From positions 1-64,000 of the IMG/VR virus record IMGVR_UViG_3300008262_006986: DNA of 64,000 bases. One strand, written 5' to 3'. The stretch is from a virus. This document shows positions 44,286 through 52,670 of this stretch, piece after piece (position 1 is the stretch's first letter; each line of letters starts with the position of its first letter). A program made the position numbers and the translations under genes. The notes under the pieces were generated by a model, which was not told the DNA's origin, did no database searches, and was given only the letters and a program-made list of their open reading frames with translations.

Positions 44286-45704
44286 ATGAGCACTAAAATA
44301 ATAGTCAACAACGACATTAGCGTATTGTCATCAAACAATAACGAATTACTCAAATTTCTATTTGATAATTTGAGATTTAGAGATAGATCATATTTTCACA
44401 ATGCTAGATTCAGACAGCGCCTGTGGGATGGGTATACTAATTTTTTTAATCAAACTAATGGTAAATTCCTTACTGGACTGCTTCCAGAAGTTTATGGTGC
44501 ATGTAAACACTTTAATGAAAAAGTAGAATTTGTTGATAATAGGACAAAATGTGATTTTGCAATTAGTAAAATTACACCTGATTTCATGAATCAATGGCTT
44601 CCTGAAGGTATGAGTCCAATCACTCTCGAAGATTATCAATGTGAATTAGCAAATCAAGCTATAAAAAATAAGCGTGGTATTATATTTGCTCCAACTAGCG
44701 CTGGCAAGTCATTAATTATGTTATCTATTTTAAAGTCTTTGCCTCCTGAAACCAATACTCTTATTTTGCAAAATAGAAAGACCCTTGCTGCCCAAAACTA
44801 CGATGAGTATGTAAAGTGGGGCCTACCCAATGTAGGTAGAATCTGGCAAGGATATAACGAGCCGAATACATTTACTGTAGCAACAGTTCAATCCATGGAA
44901 AAAGCTTTGGATATATTACCAAAAACTCAAGTTTTACTTGTTGACGAAATACATGACATGATGTCAGCTGCACCTAAAAAGGTTTATAGGTTACTCAAAA
45001 ATTGCTCTGTAAGAATAGCGGTTAGTGCAACACCATTTAAATATGGAGAAAAAGATAAGATACAGAAATATTATGTTAAAGGATTTTTTGGCCCATTATT
45101 TAAAATTCAATCTACTGAAACAGGTTTAATCACTACAAAAGAATTACAGGAACGAGGAAGGCTATCAAAAAGCAAATGCACATTTTATAAGATTAAAGAA
45201 CCTCAATTAGATTATGAAATTTATATAGACGCTGTTACAAAAGGCCTAGTGGAAAATACTGCTTTTCATCAAAAAGTCGTTGGCCTTACCATGGATATGA
45301 AAGGTCGAACCCTCATTCTTGTTGAAAGACTTGCCCATGGGGATGCCCTGAAACAATTAATTCCGCATGCCTTGTGGGTACAAGGAAAAGATGATAATGA
45401 AACCAGACAGGAAGTTATAAAAAAGCTACAAAAATCTAAAAATTGCATTGCTATTGCTACACAAGGAATCTTTAATACTGGAATTAATGTTTTTGTGCAT
45501 AACCTTGTAAATGCTGCTGGGGGTCAGGCAGATCACTTGATTATCCAAAGAATGGGCAGAGGATTAAGAACAGCCAAGGATAAAGACGACTTAAATTATA
45601 TTGATTTTGTTTTTGATATTAATCCATATTTGCACAAGCATAGCATGAAAAGAATTAAGATACTAAAAGAACAAGGGCATGAGGTACAAGTATTAGATTT
45701 TTAA
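44286..45704 (+). CDS. uvsW: SF2 helicase UvsW
   Basis: 472 aa from the ATG at 44286; the longer open frame is a shadow of dda. The N-terminal ~120 residues are the UvsW-specific domain (FRQRLWDGYTNFFNQTNGKF). Helicase motifs: APTSAGKSL (I), LLVDEIHDMM (II, DEIH), AVSATPFK (III), IIQRMGRGLRT (VI). Length is close to T4 UvsW (503 aa). It unwinds branched DNA and R-loops and in T4 shuts off origin replication. Confidence 0.9.
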   Translation: MSTKIIVNNDISVLSSNNNELLKFLFDNLRFRDRSYFHNARFRQRLWDGYTNFFNQTNGKFLTGLLPEVYGACKHFNEKVEFVDNRTKCDFAISKITPDFMNQWLPEGMSPITLEDYQCELANQAIKNKRGIIFAPTSAGKSLIMLSILKSLPPETNTLILQNRKTLAAQNYDEYVKWGLPNVGRIWQGYNEPNTFTVATVQSMEKALDILPKTQVLLVDEIHDMMSAAPKKVYRLLKNCSVRIAVSATPFKYGEKDKIQKYYVKGFFGPLFKIQSTETGLITTKELQERGRLSKSKCTFYKIKEPQLDYEIYIDAVTKGLVENTAFHQKVVGLTMDMKGRTLILVERLAHGDALKQLIPHALWVQGKDDNETRQEVIKKLQKSKNCIAIATQGIFNTGINVFVHNLVNAAGGQADHLIIQRMGRGLRTAKDKDDLNYIDFVFDINPYLHKHSMKRIKILKEQGHEVQVLDF

Positions 45705-45991
45705 TCTCCAAGAATTGTTTTAACCAATTCTGCTAAAGTTGCGTTTCCAGTTTCTACCATTTTAAGTATTTCTTGTTTGGTAAAGTCGGATAAATCTTCA
45801 AACATCTTCCAATTCATTATTTTTGCTTTCAACAAATCAAGATCGTACTCTTTCATTCGCTTTTGATTAAGCTCTTTGTTGTCTTTAACTTTTATAGGAT
45901 GTATTTGAATAAGAAGTGCGTCTTTGATATTATCAAATGTATTTCTTGATTCAGATTCTATCCAAATTTTAAAATTTGAAAAAGTATTCAT
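45701..45991 (-). CDS. Small protein with late leaderless-type start
   Basis: 96 aa: MNTFSNFKIWIESES, an N-terminus similar in spirit to MKTxxEF leaders, then a helical body (KMFEDLSDFTKQEILKMVET). A perfect TATAAATA lies 4 nt upstream of the ATG, without an SD. Stop codons interlock with uvsW (4-nt overlap). Possibly an internal head protein. Confidence 0.55.
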   Translation of the reverse strand: MNTFSNFKIWIESESRNTFDNIKDALLIQIHPIKVKDNKELNQKRMKEYDLDLLKAKIMNWKMFEDLSDFTKQEILKMVETGNATLAELVKTILGD

Positions 45992-45995
45992 GTTT

Positions 45996-46003
45996 TATTT
46001 ATA
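45996..46003 (-). promoter_or_regulatory. Perfect late promoter TATAAATA 4 nt from start codon
   Basis: Minus-strand TATAAATA-AAAC-ATG. T4 late spacing would start the transcript at or beside the ATG. Confidence 0.6.
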
Positions 46004-46011
46004 CATAATAT

Positions 46012-46836
46012 ATGCAAGAAAATATGACATTTATGGAATGGCTTGGTGTCCCCCCGGAACAAATGTTCGGTTTTGTGGGAAATTTCGGACCAAAAGCAAC
46101 TGAAAAAACAAAAGTTTATTCCGAAGAGCCTTTGGAACCGCTACAAGTGTCTCTCATTTTAGACGAATTAGGATGGCTCGGATCAATTAATAATAAAAAG
46201 CCTCAAAGATTGTTCGAAAATGTTATGAGCTACGGAGATGTTGCAGACAGAATGCAAGTTGTTGTATCTCCATATGGCTCTCTTAAAATTATATTAAGAA
46301 AAGTCGCAACCACTTTGGAGGGAAGCTACATACCACTTTGTTATTCAATATATCCACTTATTAATGATTATAATCATAATGGAGAAAATGATGATCATAT
46401 TGAAAATATGATAGCAAATAAAATTGCAGATAAGCTTAATGAAATGGATAAAAGAATGATGTTAGGTGGAGAACGAAATTTTGAAGGCACCAGAGAATTG
46501 GTTTTAGAAATGGCTCAACATGTGAGAGCAAATCATCCTAGGTGTATGCACTTTGAGGGTGTAATTCAAAATGGAGAAAATGATTACACAATATACTTGC
46601 AATATAATGGACAAGGTGTTGAGGCCCCATCTGCCAAAAGAGTTGAGCAGTTTGATATACATCTGAATTACGATAAGGATACTGGATTGATTCGTTGCTG
46701 GGCTAATGAAATTACTAGTCCTACAAGACAACATCTTTGGCAAGTCCAACCTAGTGAATGGGATGAATACTTTTCTCCTAAACAAAAAAATAGTGAGATT
46801 GTTGAGTGTATAATGAACGCTCTATATACCTATTAA
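46012..46836 (+). CDS. Uncharacterised protein
   Basis: 274 aa. It begins MQENMTFMEWLGVPPEQMFG; a second start at 46024 (MTFMEW) has a weak AAGAAAA upstream. It has an alpha/beta body (MQVVVSPYGSLKIILRKVAT; DYTIYLQYNGQGVEAPSAKR) and an acidic C-terminus. No family is recognised. The first start is also without an SD and sits next to CATAATAT. Divergent from the small late gene at 45991. Confidence 0.6.
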   Translation: MQENMTFMEWLGVPPEQMFGFVGNFGPKATEKTKVYSEEPLEPLQVSLILDELGWLGSINNKKPQRLFENVMSYGDVADRMQVVVSPYGSLKIILRKVATTLEGSYIPLCYSIYPLINDYNHNGENDDHIENMIANKIADKLNEMDKRMMLGGERNFEGTRELVLEMAQHVRANHPRCMHFEGVIQNGENDYTIYLQYNGQGVEAPSAKRVEQFDIHLNYDKDTGLIRCWANEITSPTRQHLWQVQPSEWDEYFSPKQKNSEIVECIMNALYTY

Positions 46837-47516
46837 AATTCAAAACCAAAATACTTATTGTACATATCTGATAATTCTTTGATGTCAAAGTCTTTTAGGT
46901 TTTCTATGTTCGATAGGTCTATTATATCAGTTCTTATTTGATCAGGTAATTTCTGAATCCATTTCGAGCAAAAAACATATAATGGACTTATTTTTTTAAG
47001 TATGACAAACCTCAAAATATTTGGAGATTCTTTAATATAATTTTCTAAAGAAACATCTTCTTTTAATAAATCTTTTATTGTACGCAGAGTAAGTTCAAAT
47101 TCACTAACCACATTGGCTTCGAGATGAGCATAAGCTACTTTTGTAGTTTGCCTTTTTTCCTTAATTAATTTTTTCCACACAGCCCATCGGGCCTTTGCTT
47201 TATCTCCATGCAACAATGAGGGATCAACAAGTATACGATGGCCTTCTTTTTGGAGTTTGTGTGCTATTTCTAGTTGTGCTCTCATATACAGAACAAATTG
47301 AAAACCACTCAATGTTTCTTTGTTTGCTTTGACAAACTTCAACATATGTTTGAAAACAATACTTTTTCGAATATCTCCTTTTTTTGCTACCCTTGGGTGG
47401 CAATAATTTGGTAAAATCTTTCTTGTTAATTCAATCCATTGACAACAAAGTTGGTAGGCAAGAATCTCATCTTGATTGAGTCCTAGTTCCAGAGCCATAT
47501 GTGGGTCGTATTTCAT
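46833..47516 (-). CDS. Uncharacterised helical protein
   Basis: 227 aa, starting MKYDPHMALELGLNQDEILA. It has conserved-looking aromatic and Cys positions (YQLCCQWIELTRKILPNYCH; VFCSKWIQKLPDQIRTD). Helical throughout. No family is recognised. It interlocks stop codons with the convergent gene by 4 nt. It lies just before the gene-free RNA interval, pointing away from it. Confidence 0.6.
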   Translation of the reverse strand: MKYDPHMALELGLNQDEILAYQLCCQWIELTRKILPNYCHPRVAKKGDIRKSIVFKHMLKFVKANKETLSGFQFVLYMRAQLEIAHKLQKEGHRILVDPSLLHGDKAKARWAVWKKLIKEKRQTTKVAYAHLEANVVSEFELTLRTIKDLLKEDVSLENYIKESPNILRFVILKKISPLYVFCSKWIQKLPDQIRTDIIDLSNIENLKDFDIKELSDMYNKYFGFEF

Positions 47517-47532
47517 ACTTCCAAGTTTACAC

Positions 47533-47562
47533 TTTACAAAATGTTTGGCAATAGACTATAAT
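47533..47562 (+). promoter_or_regulatory. Sigma70-type promoter of the gene-free interval
   Basis: TTTACA (47533-47538), 18-bp spacer, TATAAT (47557-47562). The -10 is perfect and the -35 has one mismatch to TTGACA. The predicted start is about 47569. It is among the best sigma70-like promoters in the window and is not followed by a start codon for ~470 nt. Confidence 0.65.
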
Positions 47563-47568
47563 GCATTT

Positions 47569-47935
47569 GTGATTCAAGTAGGGTGAAGTGTCAACCCAAA
47601 CGATGATCATTTTAAAAATTGAAAGAAGTGAATTTGTTAAAAATTCTATTCAATTGATTTTTAAAATCAAAACCTGTCGGAGCGGTACTCCCTGCTAAGC
47701 CCATTAGGTAATACGGGAACCTAATGACCGACTTGAAGACAAGGTGAGCCTGTGCTTCGCCAAAAACGGCAGGCAGTAATTAGTCTAACTAATTACAGGG
47801 GTGCAGGTTAAGCGTCTTAAAATCGACACATTAAACCAAGACTAAGTTTATATACTTAGCAATAAGGTTTAAGTAGCTGTGAGAAAACTTATTTAAGTTT
47901 TTTTTCTCACACCTCCTTAAGCCTGCCCCCCGGTT
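47569..47935 (+). ncRNA. Candidate structured non-coding RNA or long structured leader
   Basis: No plausible ORF lies in 47517-48036. Stems read by eye: TTTTAAAAAT 47610-47619 / 47657-47666; AACCT 47671-47675 / AGGTT 47805-47809 enclosing a multi-branch region; GTCGG 47676-47680 / CCGAC 47728-47732; CATTAGGT 47702-47709 / 47719-47726; GGTGAG 47743-47748 / CTTCGCC 47755-47761; GTAATTAGT 47776-47784 / 47788-47796 (9 bp, perfect); CTAAGT 47842-47847 / 47854-47859; AGGTTTAAG 47865-47873 / CTTAAGCCT 47916-47924 enclosing GTGAG-AAAACTT 47879-47890 with its complement. Loop and stem bases of the 9-bp hairpin could also pair with AGACTAA near 47840. GC content of the core exceeds the flanks. It could instead be the leader of the polymerase mRNA. 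Confidence 0.6.
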
Positions 47936-48036
47936 TGGTTTTATTTTTAAATGATTTATAATAAGCCAAATTTTAGTTTGTTTTATTGTGCCGTTTTTGT
48001 ATGCTTATTGGATTCCCTTCTTTATAGGAATATTCC

Positions 48037-49365
48037 ATGATTGACTTGGAAGCCTTATGCGCTGAGTTTTTAAGTGTTGGTTCCAAAGAGCCTATTTTAT
48101 TTTTAGACTGGTCCCCTTCTGATCCTGATTCAACTACCTTGGTTAATTTGGCCCTTAAAATTCGTTTACAGAGCATTTCTGGCTATAGTCGTACTCTGGA
48201 CCTGAATTCGGAAAATTCCTTTTCTATTCTGCGTTTAATCGAGTCTGTTTTTTCTTCTAAGAAAATTTTTATACTTGGATATAATTTTAAATCTTTATTT
48301 TCTTATTATCGTCGTGTCTGTCGATCTGAACTGGTTTTGACTAATGTAATTGATCTTTTTTGGTACGAGTCTTATAGGTCAATTGAATCTAGTAAGGGTA
48401 ATATGAATTTGGGCTTATCTAATTTTAAATCTCTGATAAAAGATGCAGAAACATACAAGCTATATTCAAGTTACTATCGTGATTTAATAAGCAAAGTTGT
48501 TCCATTCATGGAATCTTTTCCTATATTGAATGATGATACTGGAACTATAGTCTATAGTAATTATAACATTGAGGGGCAAGAGAATGGGAGGCTCTCATGT
48601 TCTTGCAATAAGAAGAATGTTTTCAATCCACATTCTTTAGGAGAAGAGAAGAAAAATCTTTTATTTTATAGTTCGAATTACAAGTATTTTATGCAATTCG
48701 ACTATCGGAACATGGAAGTTGCGGTTTTGGCTGAATTGTCTGAAGACTCCGAGCTTCTTGATATTGTAAAGTCTCCTGATAATAATGTATATTCAAAGAT
48801 ATTTGAAAAGGTTACTGGGGTAAAGAATCACGAAGATGCAAAAAATTTGGGTAAAAAAATATTTCTCCCGCTTATATATGGGCAGACCAAGAATGGCCTA
48901 TCTAAGTCATTAGACATATCAATAGATCAGGCAGAAATATATTTTAATAACGCCAAAAAATACTTCAAGAAAAGTTTTGATTATGTTGAAGCTGCACAAA
49001 ATGAGGCTTCTTCTAAGGGTTATCTTGAAGACTGTTTCAGGAGAAAAAGATATTTCATAGATGGGGAATCATATAAGGCAAGGAATTTTATAATACAATC
49101 TCCTTCTGCTTTAATTTGTTTGGAATCGTTGTTAAAATTGTATAGAGAAGCTCAAGATATTTTCGCTGTTGCGTTTCATGTGCATGACGGATATTTCTTG
49201 GCAATTAAGAAAGACAGTATACAGGAAGCTTTTTATAGTGCAAAAAAAGCTCTTGAAGGTAAGTTGAACCTGATGCCAAATTTACAGTTAAAAACAACTG
49301 CAAAGTTGGGAAAAACGCTGGATAAAATGGTTTTACTTGAGAAAAGAAAAGAAGGTGTAATTTGA
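48037..49365 (+). CDS. Family A DNA polymerase, compact
   Basis: 442 aa with SD AGGA 8 nt upstream. The N-terminal ~110 residues look like a degenerate 3'-5' exonuclease (LFLDWSPSDPDSTTL lacks the DxE; ILGYNFKSLFSYYRR resembles the GHNxKxD region). Polymerase motifs follow: NGRLSCS (pre-A), FMQFDYRNMEVAVLAELS (A), LGKKIFLPLIYGQTKNGLSK (B) and FHVHDGYFLAI (C). Motif C has HDG where HDE is usual. T4 uses a family B polymerase, so this replisome differs. It overlaps the next gene by 4 nt. Confidence 0.85.
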   Translation: MIDLEALCAEFLSVGSKEPILFLDWSPSDPDSTTLVNLALKIRLQSISGYSRTLDLNSENSFSILRLIESVFSSKKIFILGYNFKSLFSYYRRVCRSELVLTNVIDLFWYESYRSIESSKGNMNLGLSNFKSLIKDAETYKLYSSYYRDLISKVVPFMESFPILNDDTGTIVYSNYNIEGQENGRLSCSCNKKNVFNPHSLGEEKKNLLFYSSNYKYFMQFDYRNMEVAVLAELSEDSELLDIVKSPDNNVYSKIFEKVTGVKNHEDAKNLGKKIFLPLIYGQTKNGLSKSLDISIDQAEIYFNNAKKYFKKSFDYVEAAQNEASSKGYLEDCFRRKRYFIDGESYKARNFIIQSPSALICLESLLKLYREAQDIFAVAFHVHDGYFLAIKKDSIQEAFYSAKKALEGKLNLMPNLQLKTTAKLGKTLDKMVLLEKRKEGVI

Positions 49366-49919
49366 GTTCAATATATTTAAATTTTCCGATCACATCTGAA
49401 GAGTATAAAAGTCTCGAAAAGAAATTTGGCCAGTTGTGTTATTATGCTGCATGGCAGTTAACCCGCAAGAACTCCAATAATAATCATCAATGTGATCTGG
49501 ATGATTTTCAACAGGAATTAATGCTTGCGGTACTTCGTGCTGGCTCATATTACAAGAGGCAAGTTTATATTGATAGTAGTTTTTCTGCTTTATTTGATAG
49601 CAAGATGGATAAAGTTGCCAGAATGGTTTTGGAAGAATTGTTTGATTTATGGAAGAATCGTACTCGTCACGGCGCTAATCGGCAAAAATTTGGAGATCAT
49701 CAAGAGAAAATTTTGGACAATTTGTGCGAATGCTATTTACGAGACTTCAGAATTCCTGATAAAAAAAGAGAATTGATTTTTGATGCCAAGTTTTTTACCT
49801 ATTGCAAACAAATAGTATGGAATGCACAGAGAAACCTTGGTAAAAAGATTACTAGGGAAAAGCCGATCCGAAGTGGTCAAGTAAGTTTGTCCGATCATGA
49901 TTATCTTGTTTATGGGTGA
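49362..49919 (+). CDS. Sigma-70-like protein (second sigma-type factor)
   Basis: 185 aa from a TTG start that overlaps the polymerase stop; SD AAGG is 6 nt upstream. CDLDDFQQELMLAVLRAGSY resembles region 2.1-2.2 of small sigma factors, and DAKFFTYCKQIVWNAQRNLG region 2.4. The tail REKPIRSGQVSLSDHDYL also fits ECF-like proteins. It is distinct from the gp55-like protein at 23641. It may be a sigma for replication-region genes or an inactive relative. Confidence 0.5.
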   Translation: MSSIYLNFPITSEEYKSLEKKFGQLCYYAAWQLTRKNSNNNHQCDLDDFQQELMLAVLRAGSYYKRQVYIDSSFSALFDSKMDKVARMVLEELFDLWKNRTRHGANRQKFGDHQEKILDNLCECYLRDFRIPDKKRELIFDAKFFTYCKQIVWNAQRNLGKKITREKPIRSGQVSLSDHDYLVYG

Positions 49920-49921
49920 GT

Positions 49922-51430
49922 ATGAGTGATTTAAGTGAATCTGAAAAACAAACTCTTACTTCACTTATAGCAAGTGCTCCTAAACCATCTAAATTCAAAT
50001 GGGACGATAATTTTCAGCGAAGAATATTAGGTCTGATTCTCACAGATAGTTTTTTTCTGGTTCAAAGTAAATCATTGATTCAGGCAGAATATTTTACAAA
50101 TGAAGCGCATGTTCAAATTTGCAGTACAATTTATGATTACCATGAAAAATACAAGTCCATGCCTGAGAAGTTTGTTGTCAAACAACTTTTGTTGGAAAAA
50201 ATAAAACAAAAACAAGAATCTGTAATACTTTACTATCAAAACGAATTAGAAAATATATATGAAGCTTTTGTTCCCTCGACAGCATCTAGGGAAATACTGC
50301 TTGACAAGATATTGGTATTTGCGAAAACCCAAGCTCTGCGAATAGCCATGGATGTTTCGCAAAAGGATTTGAAGAAAGACCCAGAAAGCGAAGAAGTATG
50401 GACTAAAATATACGAGCGTTTTAGAGACGCTATGAATATAAATAAGAATTTTGAAATAGGATTTGAATATTTCAAGGATATAGAATTATTCTTTGCTGAT
50501 TTAGGTAAAGATACATGTGTCGAAGATACATTTACAAGTGGTTTTTCGAAGATAGACACCGCTCTTGCTGGCGGGGGCTGTAAGCGTGGAGAGATATTTG
50601 CGTGGATTGGTATGCCCGGAAAGGGCAAATCTTTGAGTCTTGTTAAGGCTGCTGTAGACAATGTGAAGCGTGGCAAGAAGGTTATGTATCTGTCTGTAGA
50701 AATGGATTGTTATAGTATCGCCAAACGATTCACAAGTCAGTTCACATTCTTGCCCCATGTCAATCTTCTCAAGCATCGTGAAGAGATTGTCAATCTTTTG
50801 TCGATGGAAACAAGGAATTATACAGACAAGAATCGATTTCTAATCAAGCAGTTCCCATCTGGTCAGATAGATGTTAACGATATTGTTGCCTACTTGAATC
50901 AATTAGAGCTTTATGGATTCAGGCCAGACCTTCTCATAGTGGATTACCCCGGTGAAATGAAAGATGCTCCGGGTATTCCACAATGGGAAAGCAAATACAG
51001 AATCATGCGTGATTTGCGTGGCCTTGCAATTCAAAATAAAATGTGTGTTTTCACCGCAATGCAGCCAAATAAAAATGCTGCAAATTTAGCAGAATCAGAG
51101 TTTATTGATGAAGGTACGATTGGTGGAAGCTTTGATCAATTCAAGCCTTTGGATGGTTTGTGGTCAATTAATCAGACGAATGATGAAACTTCTGCTGGAT
51201 TCGGAAGAGTGTTTGTGGTAAAACACAGGAATGGAAGAAGTAGGTTTAGCTTTACTGTCAAATACAACAAAGAGAACTTGGATATATCAGAGTGCTCCGA
51301 AGGTTTGTATCGCATTGGAATGCACAATTACCAACAGGCTAAGTCTGGTGAAGTTAATTTAGACGGTGCGGTTGAAAACAAAAATTACGAACCCAAGAGT
51401 GAAGAAGAGGAGATAGATTATGCCGAGTGA
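49922..51430 (+). CDS. gp41: Replicative DNA helicase (T4 gp41 / DnaB family)
   Basis: 502 aa from the ATG at 49922, preceded by GGTGA; a GTG at 49916 is also in frame. The N-terminal domain (~170 aa) is DnaB-like. The RecA-like domain starts at FTSGFSKIDTALAGGGCKRG, with Walker A IGMPGKGKSLSLV, YLSVEMDCYSIAKRF (motif 1a/H2), LLIVDYPGEM (Walker B) and FTAMQPNK. The C-terminus has VVKHRNGRSRF. Length fits T4 gp41 (475 aa). It unwinds DNA at the fork with the primase. Confidence 0.9.
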   Translation: MSDLSESEKQTLTSLIASAPKPSKFKWDDNFQRRILGLILTDSFFLVQSKSLIQAEYFTNEAHVQICSTIYDYHEKYKSMPEKFVVKQLLLEKIKQKQESVILYYQNELENIYEAFVPSTASREILLDKILVFAKTQALRIAMDVSQKDLKKDPESEEVWTKIYERFRDAMNINKNFEIGFEYFKDIELFFADLGKDTCVEDTFTSGFSKIDTALAGGGCKRGEIFAWIGMPGKGKSLSLVKAAVDNVKRGKKVMYLSVEMDCYSIAKRFTSQFTFLPHVNLLKHREEIVNLLSMETRNYTDKNRFLIKQFPSGQIDVNDIVAYLNQLELYGFRPDLLIVDYPGEMKDAPGIPQWESKYRIMRDLRGLAIQNKMCVFTAMQPNKNAANLAESEFIDEGTIGGSFDQFKPLDGLWSINQTNDETSAGFGRVFVVKHRNGRSRFSFTVKYNKENLDISECSEGLYRIGMHNYQQAKSGEVNLDGAVENKNYEPKSEEEEIDYAE

Positions 51431-51860
51431 AAATTTCAGAATTGGTGAGCAAACTTTTGAAATTAATGCTGAAAACCTCAAGTTTTCAGATGCGACCCTG
51501 AATACTTTTTTTGAAAAGATTTCAGGAATTACTGATTATGTTGGTGCTGCTTTGTCTGAAGCCACAAGACAGCACTCTTTGCTGGAAGCAAAATATAAAC
51601 AAGATTACATAGGCAAGTTCAAGTTTTACAAGGAAGAGGGCAAGAGCGATAAAACCTCTGAGTTATATGCAGAGGGAGACCCTGATGTAGCTTTGGTAAA
51701 AGAAGCAGTCATAAATGCAAAATATATCAAAGATCGTCTGTATGCTCATTTAAATGCTCTTAACAATGCCAGAGATGATGCTCATAATCGTGGTCATATG
51801 TTGAGAAAAGAAATGGATAAATTGGATATGGACATAAAGATGGGTGTCGCTGGACTTTAA
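51420..51860 (+). CDS. uvsY: UvsY-like recombination mediator
   Basis: 146 aa, close to T4 UvsY (137 aa), with SD GGAG inside the gp41 gene. The layout matches UvsY: a helix with LLEAKYKQDYIGKFKFYKEE, then DPDVALVKEAVINAKYIKDR, then ALNNARDDAHNRGHMLRKEM, compared with T4 ...DKDVLKVDTSLQYWGILLDF..ALDAIKSRGFAIKH. It would load UvsX on gp32-covered ssDNA. The gp32 and UvsX genes are nearby. Assignment by eye. Confidence 0.6.
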   Translation: MPSENFRIGEQTFEINAENLKFSDATLNTFFEKISGITDYVGAALSEATRQHSLLEAKYKQDYIGKFKFYKEEGKSDKTSELYAEGDPDVALVKEAVINAKYIKDRLYAHLNALNNARDDAHNRGHMLRKEMDKLDMDIKMGVAGL

Positions 51861-51872
51861 AAGGATTTAGTG

Positions 51873-52670
51873 ATGCAAATTAAAAGGAAAACTGTAAGAC
51901 AAGATGGAAAAATGTTTTGGGCTTACAGGTATAAACAAGGTCAGAAAAAGGAAGTATGGTTATCCCCAGATGTTTTTAAAAAATGGGATGAGACCAGAAG
52001 AAAATATGCAAGGAAGCAATACGATGAGTTCTTGAAAAAATATAAAAATGGTTCTCAAGATAAAAAATATTGTAGAGGAGAACATGATCCAGAAACGGGA
52101 TTGTATTTTATCCGTGTTTCAACTTGTGGCAAACCTGTATGGGGGTCCATTGAAGAGCTTCAAAAATACATAGGTCAAAATAGAAAAGCTAAAAGAAAAT
52201 ATTATTCACGATGCTCTAGTTTAAATCCTCCTTCCGTCTGCGTTGGTGATCCCCACCCAACAACAGCAGGGCTTGTTGTTAAAAGAATTTATGGACATAA
52301 AGTTTATTATGGAACGATTGAAGAGGCAAAAAAGCATACAGATAGCAGAAAAGAAAGTTATAAGAAATACAAGCAAAAAAATAAAGAGGCTATAAAACAA
52401 AGAAGTAAAAATATAAGAAATGCTAGAATGGAAAAAATTAAAATGAACCCTATTTTAAAAAGAAGGCGTGGAGATATCGATCCGGTCTTAGGAAAAATTT
52501 TTTGGGAATATAACTATCTCGGTAACGAAATTTGGCTACATAAAGATGATTTTGAAAAAAAACATGCCAAGATTAAACAAGATAGAAAAAAATATCATTT
52601 GAAGAGAAAAGAGGCAGGCAATGACAGAGGGAGCGTTTCAATCAAAAATAATCAGACCATCATTTGTTGA
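51873..52670 (+). CDS. Basic protein with four tandem 'G-D/P-G..W' modules
   Basis: 265 aa from the ATG at 51873 with SD AGGA 8 nt upstream; a GTG at 51870 is adjacent. Four diverged modules each have a strand pattern ending in Trp or Tyr-Gly then a Lys/Arg-rich helix: RQDGKMFWAYRYKQGQKKEV, DPETGLYFIRVSTCGKPVWG, PTTAGLVVKRIYGHKVYYGT, DPVLGKIFWEYNYLGNEIWL. High Lys/Arg content suggests DNA or RNA binding. No known family is recognised. The end overlaps the deaminase by 50 nt. Confidence 0.6.
   Translation: MQIKRKTVRQDGKMFWAYRYKQGQKKEVWLSPDVFKKWDETRRKYARKQYDEFLKKYKNGSQDKKYCRGEHDPETGLYFIRVSTCGKPVWGSIEELQKYIGQNRKAKRKYYSRCSSLNPPSVCVGDPHPTTAGLVVKRIYGHKVYYGTIEEAKKHTDSRKESYKKYKQKNKEAIKQRSKNIRNARMEKIKMNPILKRRRGDIDPVLGKIFWEYNYLGNEIWLHKDDFEKKHAKIKQDRKKYHLKRKEAGNDRGSVSIKNNQTIIC

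Noticed and set aside
47569-47935. Group I intron, tmRNA or RNase P RNA
   Set aside because: AGACTAA near 47840 hints at a group I R element, but no matching S element follows and no P/Q elements are seen. No tRNA-like ends or GUUCAA for tmRNA, and no RNase P conserved regions.
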